From the NCBI RefSeq assembly GCF_016918855.1, contig NZ_JADKYB010000009.1:62001-126000 (forward strand): a stretch of DNA of 64,000 nucleotides. Direction: 5' to 3'. Positions 24,268 through 33,052 of this stretch are shown in pieces. Each line of letters begins with the position of its first letter. Position 1 is the stretch's first letter. The stretch comes from Actinacidiphila acididurans. GTDB taxonomy: Bacteria; Actinomycetota; Actinomycetes; Streptomycetales; Streptomycetaceae. The notes under the pieces were generated by a model, which saw only the letters and a program-made list of their open reading frames with translations, made no database searches and was not told where the DNA came from. A program made the translations under genes and the position numbers.

Positions 24268-25806
24268 TCACGGCCGGGCCGCCGGCCCGGAACCCGTATC
24301 GGTGCCGGTGCCGGTGTGGTGGGCCAGGGCGTGGTCGACCAGGGTGGTCGCGGCGCCGGTGTAGGCGGCCGGGTCGAGCAGGGTGTCCAGGTCGGCGCGG
24401 GTGAACACGGCGGCGACCGGGGGGAGTTCGGCCAGGACCGCGGCAAGCGGGCGGCCGGTGGCGGCGGCGCGGGCCGAGGCGTCGGCGAGGGTCTGTTTGG
24501 CGGCGGCCTTGCCCAGGTGGGGGGCGAGCAGGGCCGAGACGCGTTCGGAGACGAGTTGTCCGCCGGTGGCGCCGGTGTTGGCGCGCATCCGGGCCGCGTC
24601 GACGCTCAGGCCGCGGGCCAGTTCGAGGGCGGCGTGGGCGGCGCCGCCGGTCAGCCGCAGGCATTCGCGCAGCGGCTGCCACTCGGCGTGCCACACCCCG
24701 GCCGAGCGTTCGTCCTCGGTGGCCATGGCCTGGGTGAGCACCGCGGCCAGTGCCGGGACCTGCAGGGCGGCCGAGCGGATCAAGGTGGCCAGGACCGGGT
24801 TGCGTTTGTGGGGCATCGCCGAGGACGCGCCGCGGCCGGCCGCGGTCGGCTCGGTCACCTCACCGATCTCGGTACGGGTGAGCACCAGCACGTCCGCGGC
24901 GATCTTGCCCAGGGCGCCGGTGGTGTGGGCCAGGGCGGCGGCCAGGTCCGCGAGCGGGGTGCGCAGCGCGTGCCAGGGCAGGACCGGGACCGCAAGGCCC
25001 GTCTCGTCGGCGAAGACCGCGACCAGGTCGAGCATGTCGGTGCCGCCGGCGCCCGGCCCGGCGTACTGCAGATAGCCCGCCAGGGTCCCGGCCGCGCCGC
25101 CCAGCGACACCGGCAGCCCCTGCTCGGCGACCCGCTCCAGGCGGTCGGCGGCCTGAAGGACCACCTGCCGCCAGCCGGCCGCCTTCAGCCCGAACGTGGT
25201 GGGCACCGCGTGCAGGGCCAGGGTGCGCCCGGCCATCACCGTGTCCCGGTGCTCCGCCGCGAGCTGTCCCAGCACACCGGCCAGGGCCCGCAGGTCCGCG
25301 CCGATCAGCCGCAGCGCCCGGGCGGCCACCAGCATCGCGCCGGTGTCGAAGATGTCCTGGCTGGTCGAGCCGCGGTGCACGTACTCCGCGGCCTGCGGGG
25401 AACGTTCGGCCACCACCGCCGACAGCGCCGCGACCAGGCCCACCACCGGATTGGCGGTCTCCCGGGCGGCCAGCGCCAGCGCCCGCACGTCCAGCAGCTC
25501 CGCCCGCGCCGCGGCGGTGACGGCGTCCGCCGCCTCCTTGGGCACCGTCCCGCACCGGGCCTGGGCCCGTACCAGCGCGGCCTCCGCGTCCAGCATCGCC
25601 TGCAGCCACGCGCCGTCCCCCACCGCCGCCTCCACCGCGGTGCCCACCCGCACCGGGGACAGCAGCCCCGCGTCCGCGTACGCCGGCAGCACCCCGGCCC
25701 TACCGGGATCCCTACCGGGATCCCTACCGGGATCCCTACCGGGATCCCTACCGGGGCCGGTCGTGTCCGGGCCGGTCGTGGTGTGTGCCGCATTGTGCGT
25801 CGTCAT
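24268..25806 (-). CDS. CreD-like nitrosuccinate lyase (fumarase/adenylosuccinate lyase superfamily)
   Basis: A 512-residue lyase of the aspartase/fumarase superfamily, close to 3-carboxymuconate cycloisomerases. The signature SSAMPHKRNPV is intact (residue about 330), HRGSTSQDIFDT is the second conserved region and MAGRTLALHAVPTTFG the third. CreD and its relatives split nitrosuccinate into fumarate and nitrous acid and are usually annotated under these same names. The gene overlaps the CreE-like gene by 4 bases, and this pairing is the main argument for the CreD role. A GRDP repeat (12-bp units, 25698-25755) sits in the first 40 residues. An ordinary cycloisomerase is the alternative, less likely next to the CreE-like gene. 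Confidence 0.75.
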   Translation of the reverse strand: MTTHNAAHTTTGPDTTGPGRDPGRDPGRDPGRDPGRAGVLPAYADAGLLSPVRVGTAVEAAVGDGAWLQAMLDAEAALVRAQARCGTVPKEAADAVTAAARAELLDVRALALAARETANPVVGLVAALSAVVAERSPQAAEYVHRGSTSQDIFDTGAMLVAARALRLIGADLRALAGVLGQLAAEHRDTVMAGRTLALHAVPTTFGLKAAGWRQVVLQAADRLERVAEQGLPVSLGGAAGTLAGYLQYAGPGAGGTDMLDLVAVFADETGLAVPVLPWHALRTPLADLAAALAHTTGALGKIAADVLVLTRTEIGEVTEPTAAGRGASSAMPHKRNPVLATLIRSAALQVPALAAVLTQAMATEDERSAGVWHAEWQPLRECLRLTGGAAHAALELARGLSVDAARMRANTGATGGQLVSERVSALLAPHLGKAAAKQTLADASARAAATGRPLAAVLAELPPVAAVFTRADLDTLLDPAAYTGAATTLVDHALAHHTGTGTDTGSGPAARP

Positions 25807-27968
25807 GCTGGTGCCCCCGCTCCGGTGGCCGGGCCCAACGCGCCCCGACCACCCCCGTCGTGTCCGTCGTGTCCGTCGTGACTGTTCGTGCCGTGCTCGC
25901 TGCGTACGTTCTGGGGGTGCGTGCCGTGGCGTGCGGGCGATGCGGACTGCCCGGAGGGCGTCGGCTCGGGCAGGGCCAGGACGGCGGCGGCGATCGCGTC
26001 GGAGTCCTCCAGGGTCACCGAGCCCACGCCGGGGCGGATGCCGGCGGCGGTCACCCAGTGCACGGACTCGGTGGGCACGCCGTAGGCGAAACGCCGCGGG
26101 TGCGCGGCTCCGGAGGCGTCCAGCAGGTGGTACGGGCGGGGGGTGACGGCAAGTCCGCCGGTCTCGTAGTCCTGGCCGTCGGCTCCGGTCACGGTGTACG
26201 GGCGGCACTGGCCGGTGCGCAGCAGGTGGCTCATCAGCGGGTCGGCGGTGCGGCGCAGGTCGGTCTCGGGCAGGCGGCCCTCGATCAGCGCGGTGGCGCG
26301 TACCGCCACGTCCGGGATCGCCCTGGAGGTGCCCAGGAAGCACGGGCCGCCCGGCCCGCCGGGGTCGGCGGTGATCCGTATGCCCGGGCCGGTGACCTGC
26401 AGGACGCCGGCGTCCATCAGCGCGGCCATCTCCTCGATACGGGAGGCGGGCGGGCCGATCGACAGGTAGGCGTTGAGCGGGGTGTACCACTGGTCGAGTT
26501 CGTCGCGGTGCGAGGCGGCGTCCAGGCCGCCGTGGTCGACCGCGAGCCGTACCTCGTTGCGCAGGTCCCGCAGCAGGTCCAGGGCGGCCTTGAACGGGCC
26601 GCTGACGTTGCCCTCGCGGGCCATGGCCACGTCCCGGTCCAGGTAGCCGCGCAGCCAGGTCCGGAAAGAGGCCAGGTTGTACAGGGCGTGCGGCTGGTAG
26701 GGGCGGGCCACCTTCTGCCAGTCCCAGCGCTCGTGCGCGCCGATCCCGGCCTGCCCCAGCACCTCCTCCTCCGCGTCGCCGGGTTCGGCGGCCAGATAGT
26801 GGGCGGCGAACTGCGCGGCCTTCTCCGGCCCGTGGCGGCGGGTGATCAGCGTCTCGTAGTAGACGCTCTGCACTTCCTTGGCGATCAGCGGCCACAGGTC
26901 GGTGGAGAAGCGCACCGGAGCACAGCAGGCGGCGCGCTCGCGCAGGGCGGCCACGTACTGCGCGGTCAGCAGCCGCGGCAGGTAACGGCCGTGCGGGCCC
27001 TTCTCGTTCTCCCCGCGCGCCTGGTACGGCACCCCGCGCCGCGACCCGGCGTGGATCACCGGCTCCCGGCCCGAGGGCCGGTAGACCAGCCGCCCGCCGC
27101 CGTCCCGGACGAAGACGCCGCCGCGGGCGTGGGTGAACAGGGCCAGGTAGTCGAAGAAGTTCAGGCCCAGCCCGCGCAGCAGCACCTCCTGGCCCGGCGC
27201 GATCACCGACAGGTCCACATCGGCCGGGTTGGCCGGGGCGATGTAGGTCAGGCCGTGCCGCGCGGCGAAGCCGGCCAGCTCCCGCTCGGCCGCGCTCGGC
27301 CGGGCCGGCACATGACCTTGCGCCAGCACCACCGCCGACAGCCCGGTCAGCCGCGTGCCGTCCTCCAGCACCACCGTCTGCCCGCCCCAGCCATCGGCCC
27401 CACCGGCTCCGGCTTCACCGTCCCGGCCGGTCCCGTTGTCCTGGCCGTTCTCGAGGCGCACCGCCCGCACCGGATGCACCCGCACCGTCACATGCGCGGC
27501 CGCGTTCTGGATCACGTGCCCGAACGCCCAGGTCAGGTACTGCCCGTACAGGACACGCGTGGGGTACGTGTCCGGCCCCAGGGCCCGCGCCTCGGCCAGC
27601 ACCTGCGCGCTCGGCGGCACCGCGGCGGGGCCGGCTGCCGTATCGGGGGCCGTGGCCCCTGCCGGTACGGGGCCGGTGGTGGGGCGGGCGGCGAGGTCCT
27701 TGGCCCACTGGTACAGGCTCGGCCCCTCCTCCAGCGGCCCCTCGATGCTGACGCTGTCGTCGGTGAACACCGTCACCTGGGAGGCGACGGTGTTCATCAG
27801 CAGGTGCCGGGACTGCGAGGGCCGCCACACCCGGCCCGAGCCGGGCGGGTCGGGGTCGACGACATGAACGGTGACCCGGCTCCAGCGCGGGGACTTGCGT
27901 TCCTGCGCGCACAGCCGTTCCAGTACGGACAGCCCGCGCGGTCCGGCACCGACGAGGCACACTTCCAT
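25803..27968 (-). CDS. CreE-like FAD monooxygenase (aspartate to nitrosuccinate)
   Basis: A 721-residue FAD/NAD(P)-binding protein. CLVGAGPRGLSVLERL opens the first Rossmann fold, SRHLLMNTVASQVTVF and a second nucleotide-binding region VLAQGHVPARPS follow, with NFFDYLALFTHARGG, GPHGRYLPRLLTAQYV and, late, NTYAPLN-like text (WYTPLNAYLSIGPPASRIEEM). This is the pattern of CreE-type enzymes that oxidise the amine of L-aspartate to nitrosuccinate. The C-terminus is a His/Gly/Asp-rich low-complexity tail. ATG 27968 is used; a GTG at 27992 is possible and no strong ribosome site decides. Coupled to the CreD-like lyase by ATGA overlap, it heads a four-gene operon. Confidence 0.75.
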   Translation of the reverse strand: MEVCLVGAGPRGLSVLERLCAQERKSPRWSRVTVHVVDPDPPGSGRVWRPSQSRHLLMNTVASQVTVFTDDSVSIEGPLEEGPSLYQWAKDLAARPTTGPVPAGATAPDTAAGPAAVPPSAQVLAEARALGPDTYPTRVLYGQYLTWAFGHVIQNAAAHVTVRVHPVRAVRLENGQDNGTGRDGEAGAGGADGWGGQTVVLEDGTRLTGLSAVVLAQGHVPARPSAAERELAGFAARHGLTYIAPANPADVDLSVIAPGQEVLLRGLGLNFFDYLALFTHARGGVFVRDGGGRLVYRPSGREPVIHAGSRRGVPYQARGENEKGPHGRYLPRLLTAQYVAALRERAACCAPVRFSTDLWPLIAKEVQSVYYETLITRRHGPEKAAQFAAHYLAAEPGDAEEEVLGQAGIGAHERWDWQKVARPYQPHALYNLASFRTWLRGYLDRDVAMAREGNVSGPFKAALDLLRDLRNEVRLAVDHGGLDAASHRDELDQWYTPLNAYLSIGPPASRIEEMAALMDAGVLQVTGPGIRITADPGGPGGPCFLGTSRAIPDVAVRATALIEGRLPETDLRRTADPLMSHLLRTGQCRPYTVTGADGQDYETGGLAVTPRPYHLLDASGAAHPRRFAYGVPTESVHWVTAAGIRPGVGSVTLEDSDAIAAAVLALPEPTPSGQSASPARHGTHPQNVRSEHGTNSHDGHDGHDGGGRGALGPATGAGAPA

Positions 27969-28107
27969 GCGTCCGCTGCTCAACAAGGACACTCCGCTCG
28001 GCAGACGGGGACGGCGGGCCCGCGCCGGGCGCCGTGTCGGCGGCCGTCCGGCGCCCGGCGCCGTCCCCGAAGGTCTTGGTCGATTCCCGGTGTTCGGGCC
28101 GGAAGGA

Positions 28108-28167
28108 GTCCGCGCCGAACGCATCCGGGCTGAACGAATCCGCGCTGAACGAGTCCGGGTTGAACGA
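28108..28167. repeat. Four 15-bp tandem repeats
   Basis: Units of the form RTCCGSGYTGAACGA. On the minus strand, from a GTG at 28191, they encode a pentapeptide repeat (FNPDS FSADS FSPDA FGADS), with a strong G/C third-position bias, in a frame that runs out of register with the CreE-like gene. Confidence 0.75.
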
Positions 28168-28337
28168 GGCGGCCGCCGTCACCGGCGGCACCGCAGCGGC
28201 CGTGGCCGGCCGGTGCGCTCTGCGCGTCCGGCGTCCCAGGGCCCGACCGCACAGCGCCTCCCTCGCTTGCGAAAACCGTCGGCCGCCGCGCTCGACCGCG
28301 GCTGGGATCCCGCTGGACGGGCCCGCCGGCGGCGTAC

Positions 28338-28380
28338 GCGCCTGCCGTACGGCGTGACAGGGCCGCCGTACGGCAGGCGC
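28338..28380. promoter_or_regulatory. 16-bp inverted repeat with 11-base spacer (possible StrR-type operator)
   Basis: Arms 28338-28353 and 28365-28380 match perfectly. Each arm contains the self-palindrome GCCGTACGGC, and further GCCGTACG copies occur at 28409-28416 and 28456-28463. StrR-family activators bind inverted repeats separated by 11 bases; the arm sequence differs from the StrR consensus. Confidence 0.55.
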
Positions 28381-28473
28381 CGCCGCACGGGATCACCGCG
28401 CGGCCGCCGCCGTACGCCGGGCGCCGCCGCACCGGGGTCGCCGCTGCGGCAGGCCGCCGTACGCCACGGGCCG

Positions 28474-28496
28474 CCGGTGCGGGGTTGCCGCACCGG
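28474..28496. promoter_or_regulatory. 9-bp inverted repeat, 5-base loop
   Basis: CCGGTGCGG and CCGCACCGG flank GGTTG. It is in the same divergent region and could be a small hairpin or an operator. Confidence 0.4.
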
Positions 28497-29018
28497 CCGG
28501 CCCATCACGCCAGGCGCCATGGCCACCAGGGTCGAAGAGACGCCGTGAGTCCCGTTGGAGCCCCGCTCGAACGCCCCTGCCCCGCGGGCGCGGGAAAGTC
28601 CGCACGTCACAGCGCTACGCTCCGCCCCGGCCCCGGCTTGGCCCCTGTCCCGCCGCGAGGCGCCCGGAGGCGTCAGCCGCCCGTCAGCGCCGTATCAGCC
28701 CGCATTGGAAAGGTCCTGACGGGCCCCCAAGGCCCCGGCCGGCCGCCCCGGCCCCGCCCGGAGCGGACACGCCGTACGACAGACGGCGGCCCGCCAACGA
28801 CCCGCAGCGAACACCGGCGGCCGCCGGCCGCCGTCAACTGTCGGGGCGGCCGCTCTCGGCAGCCGGTGGAGGGCTCCCGGAGGGCCGCTCGAGCGCCGCC
28901 GGAACGCCGCCGGAGGGCAGGGCCCTGCCGGCGGCGGGCCGCCCGCGGCCGATAGCGCCTGCCCGACGGCCCTGCTCAGACGATCACTTACGACCACGCG
29001 CGCCAACGAGGAGTCGCG

Positions 29019-30281
29019 GTGAGTGCCCATCAGGTCGTGCCCGTGCCCCGGCGGACCCGCTTCGACGCGGAAGCCGTCCCCGTACCAGCCCCCGTACCAG
29101 CCCCCGAACCGGCCCCCGTACGGGCCCTGGAACCCGCGGCCCCTCCCGTCCCCGTCCTGGGCAGCGGCTGCGACAGCCTGCCGGGTGCCGGTGCGGGTGC
29201 GGGGTCCGCCGCGAGTTCGGAGAGCCTGCTCGCGCTGCGCGACACGATGCTGCATCAGGCGCCGGTGGAGGTGGTGCGGGTTTCGGAGGTCACCGTCGCC
29301 TACACCCCGCGGGGCGGGGGAGTGGACGGGCAGTGGGCGCATGAGCTGGCGGAGCTGGAGACGCAGTTGCCGCCGATCCTGGTGCACCGGCCCACCATGA
29401 CGGTCATCGACGGGCAGCACCGGCTGCGGGCGGCCCGGATCCGGGGCCGGGACCGTATCGAGGCGCGGTTCTTCGACGGTTCCGCGCAGGACGCCGCGCT
29501 GCTGGCGGTGGCGGTGAACGTGGCCCAGGGCCGGCCGCTGTCGCAGCCGGACCGGATCGCGGCGGTCGAACGCATCGTCGCCGTGCACCCGCACTGGTCG
29601 GACCGGGCGATCGCGGCGATCGCGGGGCTGTCGGCGAAGAAGGTCTCCGAGATACGGCAGCGCGCCGGCGGCCCGGGCGGCGGCGAGCGGCGGATCGGCC
29701 TGGACGGCCGGGCCCGGCCGCTGAACACCGCGCAGGGCCGCGAACTGGCCGGAAAGCTGCTGCGCGCCGACCCCACCGCTTCCCTGCGCACCGTGGCCCG
29801 CAAGGCCGGCATCTCCCCGGCGACCGTCGCCGACGTACGCGACCGGCTGCTGCGGGGCGAGGACCCGGTCACCCCGCGCCAGCGGGGCCTGGCCGGCGGG
29901 CGGGGCCCGCGCGAGCGCGGGCAGGCCGAACGGGCCGGCGAACCCCGCTCGCCCGGCGAACTGTTCATGATCTTCGACTCGCTGCGCCGGGACCCCTCGC
30001 TGCGGCTGACCGAGGCCGGCCGCACCGTGCTGCGGATGCTGGAGGCCTGCTCGCTGATGGCCCGTGACCGCCGCCGGATCATCGCCAGCCTCCCGCCGCA
30101 CTGCACCGGCCAGATGGCCGCCCTGGTCAGCGGCTACTCCGACCTGTGGCGGCTGTTCGCCGACGAACTGCGCGCCTGGGAAGAGAACCAGGAACGCGAC
30201 GGGGAGGACGGGGAACACGAGCGCGGCGCCGTGCCCGGCAGCGGGAGCGGCCGCGGCGGGGCGGCGTCCCGCCCCTGGTGA
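29019..30281 (+). CDS. StrR-like ParB-domain pathway activator
   Basis: A 420-residue DNA-binding regulator of the StrR/NovG kind. After an 80-residue Pro/Ala-rich N-terminus comes a ParB/sulfiredoxin-like domain: VEVVRVSEVTVAYTPRGGG, LPPILVHRPTMTVIDGQHRL, and NVAQGRPLSQPDR. A helix-turn-helix follows (HPHWSDRAIAAIAGLSAKKV). StrR proteins activate clusters by binding inverted repeats, and this gene faces such a repeat across its own upstream region. GAGGAG lies before the GTG at 29019. The ParB chromosome-partition role is unlikely because there is no ParA partner. It ends in a classical terminator. Confidence 0.88.
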   Translation: MSAHQVVPVPRRTRFDAEAVPVPAPVPAPEPAPVRALEPAAPPVPVLGSGCDSLPGAGAGAGSAASSESLLALRDTMLHQAPVEVVRVSEVTVAYTPRGGGVDGQWAHELAELETQLPPILVHRPTMTVIDGQHRLRAARIRGRDRIEARFFDGSAQDAALLAVAVNVAQGRPLSQPDRIAAVERIVAVHPHWSDRAIAAIAGLSAKKVSEIRQRAGGPGGGERRIGLDGRARPLNTAQGRELAGKLLRADPTASLRTVARKAGISPATVADVRDRLLRGEDPVTPRQRGLAGGRGPRERGQAERAGEPRSPGELFMIFDSLRRDPSLRLTEAGRTVLRMLEACSLMARDRRRIIASLPPHCTGQMAALVSGYSDLWRLFADELRAWEENQERDGEDGEHERGAVPGSGSGRGGAASRPW

Positions 30282-30480
30282 CCGGCCGCCGCACCGCCGC
30301 ACCGCCGGGCCGCCGGGACCACCGGGCCGCCGCCGGCCCTGACGCCACAACCGCTCACCGCCGGGCCGCCGGAGCAGTCACCGGCGGCCCTGCCGGCACC
30401 GTCACCCCGCCCCCACCGGCCTTACCGCCTCCACCGGCTGACCGGCCCTACCGGTCTTGCCGTGTCCGTGCCGACAGCCG

Positions 30481-30533
30481 CGCCCTTGTGGCGGGTTCCC
30501 CTGAGCGGGACCCGCCACAAGGGCGCGGTTTTT
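30481..30533 (+). terminator. Rho-independent terminator of the StrR-like gene
   Basis: Arms 30481-30500 and 30507-30525 pair over 19 bases with one bulged T, followed by five T residues at 29-33 of this block. It lies 200 bases after the stop codon, and the converging response-regulator gene ends 34 bases further on. Confidence 0.85.
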
Positions 30534-30566
30534 CAGCTGACGGCGCCCGGGGGGCGCCCGGAAGGG

Positions 30567-31397
30567 TTATCCGTTGCCCATCTGGAAACCGACCCCGCGC
30601 ACCGTCACGATCCAGCCACTGCCGCCCAGCTTGCCGCGCAGGCTGCTGACGTGGGTGTCCACGGTGCGCCGTGACCAGGTGTCGCCCCACACCTGCTGGA
30701 GCAGCTGCTTGCGGGGGATGACGGTGTCGGGGTGGGAGGCCAGCAGGCACAGCAGGTCGAATTCCTTGCGGGTCAGCGCGACTTCCTGGTCGTCGACGGT
30801 GACCTCGCGGGAGTTGACGTCGATGTGCAGGCGGCCGCGCTCGATCTCCTTGAACGCCAGCGGCTGCCACTGCACGCGGCGCATGACGGCTTCGATGCGG
30901 GCCAGCAGTTCCCGCAGCCCGTAGGGGCGGGTGACGTAGTCGTCGGCGCCGGCCTGCAGGCCCAGCACGCAGTCCAGTTCGGACTGGCGGGCGGTGACGA
31001 TGATGACCGGCACCCGGCTGACCGCGCGGATCGCCCGGCACACCTCCAGGCCGTCCAGGTCGGGCAGTTCCAGGCCCAGCAGCACCAGGTCGGCGTCCCG
31101 GTGGGCCTGCAGCGCCGCGGCGCCCTGCCGGATCCCGGTGGCCTCGTGCCCGTGCCGGCGCAACTGGTTGACCAGGTACTCCGACTGCTCGGCGTCCCCG
31201 ACCACGACCAGGATGCGCCGCGCGGCCTGCCCGGCCGCACCCGGCCGCGGCGCCGTGCCCGGCACCCCGTCCCTGACCGGATTGAGCGCGGTGACCGGGC
31301 TGACTGAGCTGACGGGGCTGACGGGGCTGACCGGGCGGACGGCGCGCGCGGCGACCGCGTGCGGCTCCAGCAGCGCCTGTGACGGATTGTGAGTCAT
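30567..31397 (-). CDS. Atypical OmpR/PhoB-type response regulator (JadR1-like)
   Basis: A 276-residue regulator with a receiver domain (about 62-180) and a winged-helix DNA-binding domain (about 190-276, ALTRKEFDLLCLLASHPD and RRTVDTHVSSLRGKL). In the receiver the phospho-acceptor Asp is replaced by Gly (LVLLGLELPDLDG, codon GGC), the acidic pair is VGDAE, and the usual Lys is Arg (YVTRPYG). Such a domain cannot be phosphorylated normally. JadR1-type regulators of angucycline clusters have this build and respond to the antibiotic itself. An extra 60-residue Pro/Val/Ser-rich tail precedes the receiver. GGGGGAGG stands before ATG 31397. No sensor kinase is nearby. Confidence 0.9.
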   Translation of the reverse strand: MTHNPSQALLEPHAVAARAVRPVSPVSPVSSVSPVTALNPVRDGVPGTAPRPGAAGQAARRILVVVGDAEQSEYLVNQLRRHGHEATGIRQGAAALQAHRDADLVLLGLELPDLDGLEVCRAIRAVSRVPVIIVTARQSELDCVLGLQAGADDYVTRPYGLRELLARIEAVMRRVQWQPLAFKEIERGRLHIDVNSREVTVDDQEVALTRKEFDLLCLLASHPDTVIPRKQLLQQVWGDTWSRRTVDTHVSSLRGKLGGSGWIVTVRGVGFQMGNG

Positions 31398-33052
31398 GCC
31401 TCCCCCGGGGGTCCTGCCCGGCCCGGCACGCGGACCGGCACGGACTGACGCGGACTGAACGCGGATCGAACGCGGACTGACGCGGACGGATGTGCTCCGA
31501 CGTGCTCCGATACGGACTGACGTGCTCCGATACGGACTGATGCGGGCTGACGCGGACTGATGCGGGCTGATGTGGACTGTCGCGGGCTGGTGTGGACTGT
31601 CGTGGTCTGAGGTCGGGTCGTGCGGATACGGGACGTGCGTGCGTGCGGCGGCCGGGCCGCGGGACGCGGCGCCGGGCCGCATCCCGCGCGGGCCCGGCGC
31701 GGTGGTGCGGGACGGGCCGTGGGGCCTGGTTCGGCGGATGTGCGGGACGGGGTGCGGGAGGGGCGGCCGCGCGGCTCGTGTCCGGTGCGCGGCGGGCCCG
31801 GGCCCCGCGTTCCGCCGGGGACGTTACCGACCGGCGGTCGAGTCCTGATACAGCGTGGTCGACGGGCCCGGTCGGGCCGCAGGGGAGCGGTTTTCGGCCG
31901 GATCGACCGGCAACTGGCCTGCCCGTGAGCGGCAGTTGTGAGGTTGCTCACACCGCGGATGTTGAACGGCGAACGGATAGCGGCCGTACGAGTGGGCGAG
32001 CAGGGGAGAGCGGGGAAGGTCTCCCCTGCCTCGGTCGGGCGGCGGGAGGCCGGATGAAATGCCTGGTCCGGGAGTCGGCGCCGGCGTCTGCGGCGCCCGC
32101 CCGGGGCGATGCGGGCCACCGCCGGGGCCACCGCCGGGCGGCGACACGCGCGCGCCGTACGGTTGTTGACGACGCGAGGGGCCCGTCCCATTCTGGGGTG
32201 GGCCCCGCGGGGACGGGCCGGCCGTCACCGTGCGGCGCTCCCCGCACCCGCCTCATCCCGCATGTTCCGCGACACATCCTGCGACCACGCCCCGGCGGGC
32301 CCCCCACGGCCGGGACGTACCGGACCGCGGCGCGGCCCTCTTGCGCCGTGCCGGACCGGGCAGGCACCACCACCGCGGCAGGCGCAACAGCCCGCCCGCA
32401 CCGCACGGTTCCCCTCTGTGCCATCACCGTCCGCCGAGCCCTCCCCGCCCGGCGCGTGACGCCCGCACCGCACCGGTCCGCCGGTGCACCCTGCGGCCGC
32501 ACCGCGCGGCCCGGGCGGTGCGCGGCACCGGGCCGACCCGCCCGCCACAGCGGTCCGCCCACCGGCGGAAAACAATTCGCACACCGCAGGGGATCAATTC
32601 TTTAAAAGCCCATTCGCAGCCTGAAGTCGATATTCTGTTTCCGTCCTCCCGGTGTTCTCCCGGGGCCGCCGGAGGTCGGTTGATTTTGCCTGTCCGGATA
32701 GGGGAAAGTGTTGGCCTGAGGTGGGGGCGGGACCCCGAAAACACCCGCAACGGTGCAGGGTGCCCCATAGTAGAGAGGGCTGCTCAACCCGCTTAATCCC
32801 GCCGATTCCCGGGTAAAAGGCACCGGTTTGCCCGTATTTATTAGCTCCCGGTGGCAGGTTCAAACCTCGGGCGGGCGGGGGAAAGGTGACGGGAAGTGAG
32901 TCCCGAAGTGATCGCCAGGTCTCTAACTCGTGAGCATTGACAAACCGACCTGGCTGTTTTTCCATTGAGCGGTCCGTTTTAGTTGAGGTGCGGGCGCCCG
33001 GCAGCGGGATCCGTACTGGCCGGACCACCGGCCTTGGACGAACGGGGGAAAC
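31398..33052. other. 1.65-kb intergenic region
   Basis: Between divergent regulators. It holds the 10-bp repeat array (31441-31610). A weaker GTGAGC-N15-GCTCAC inverted repeat lies at 31925-31951. Upstream of SARP 1 is an AT-richer stretch (32900-32990) with TTGACA at 32937-32942 and near-repeats CATTGAC/CATTGAG 28 bases apart. Long frames here are Arg/Pro-rich and not convincing as genes. Confidence 0.5.
31441..31610. repeat. 10-bp phased tandem repeat array (about 17 units)
   Basis: Units alternate between TGCGGACTGA-like and CGTGCTCCGA-like sequences with an almost exact 10-base period. It begins about 45 bases upstream of the response-regulator start codon, so it lies in that gene's leader or promoter. 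The 10-base phase places every unit on the same DNA face. Confidence 0.8.

Larger units (their letters stand above)
27969..29018. other. Large divergent regulatory region
   Basis: About 1.05 kb between the CreE-like operon and the StrR-like regulator. It holds a 15-bp tandem repeat (28108-28167), a 16-bp inverted repeat (28338-28380), four copies of GCCGTACG, and a 9-bp hairpin (28474-28496). No complete gene is supported. Confidence 0.6.

Noticed and set aside
24268..25806. Primary-metabolism adenylosuccinate lyase
   Set aside because: No purine genes nearby and tight coupling to a CreE-like gene; the sequence is closer to the cycloisomerase/CreD branch.
29019..30281. Chromosome partition ParB
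   Set aside because: No ParA neighbour or parS sites, and the N-terminal block matches StrR-type pathway activators better.
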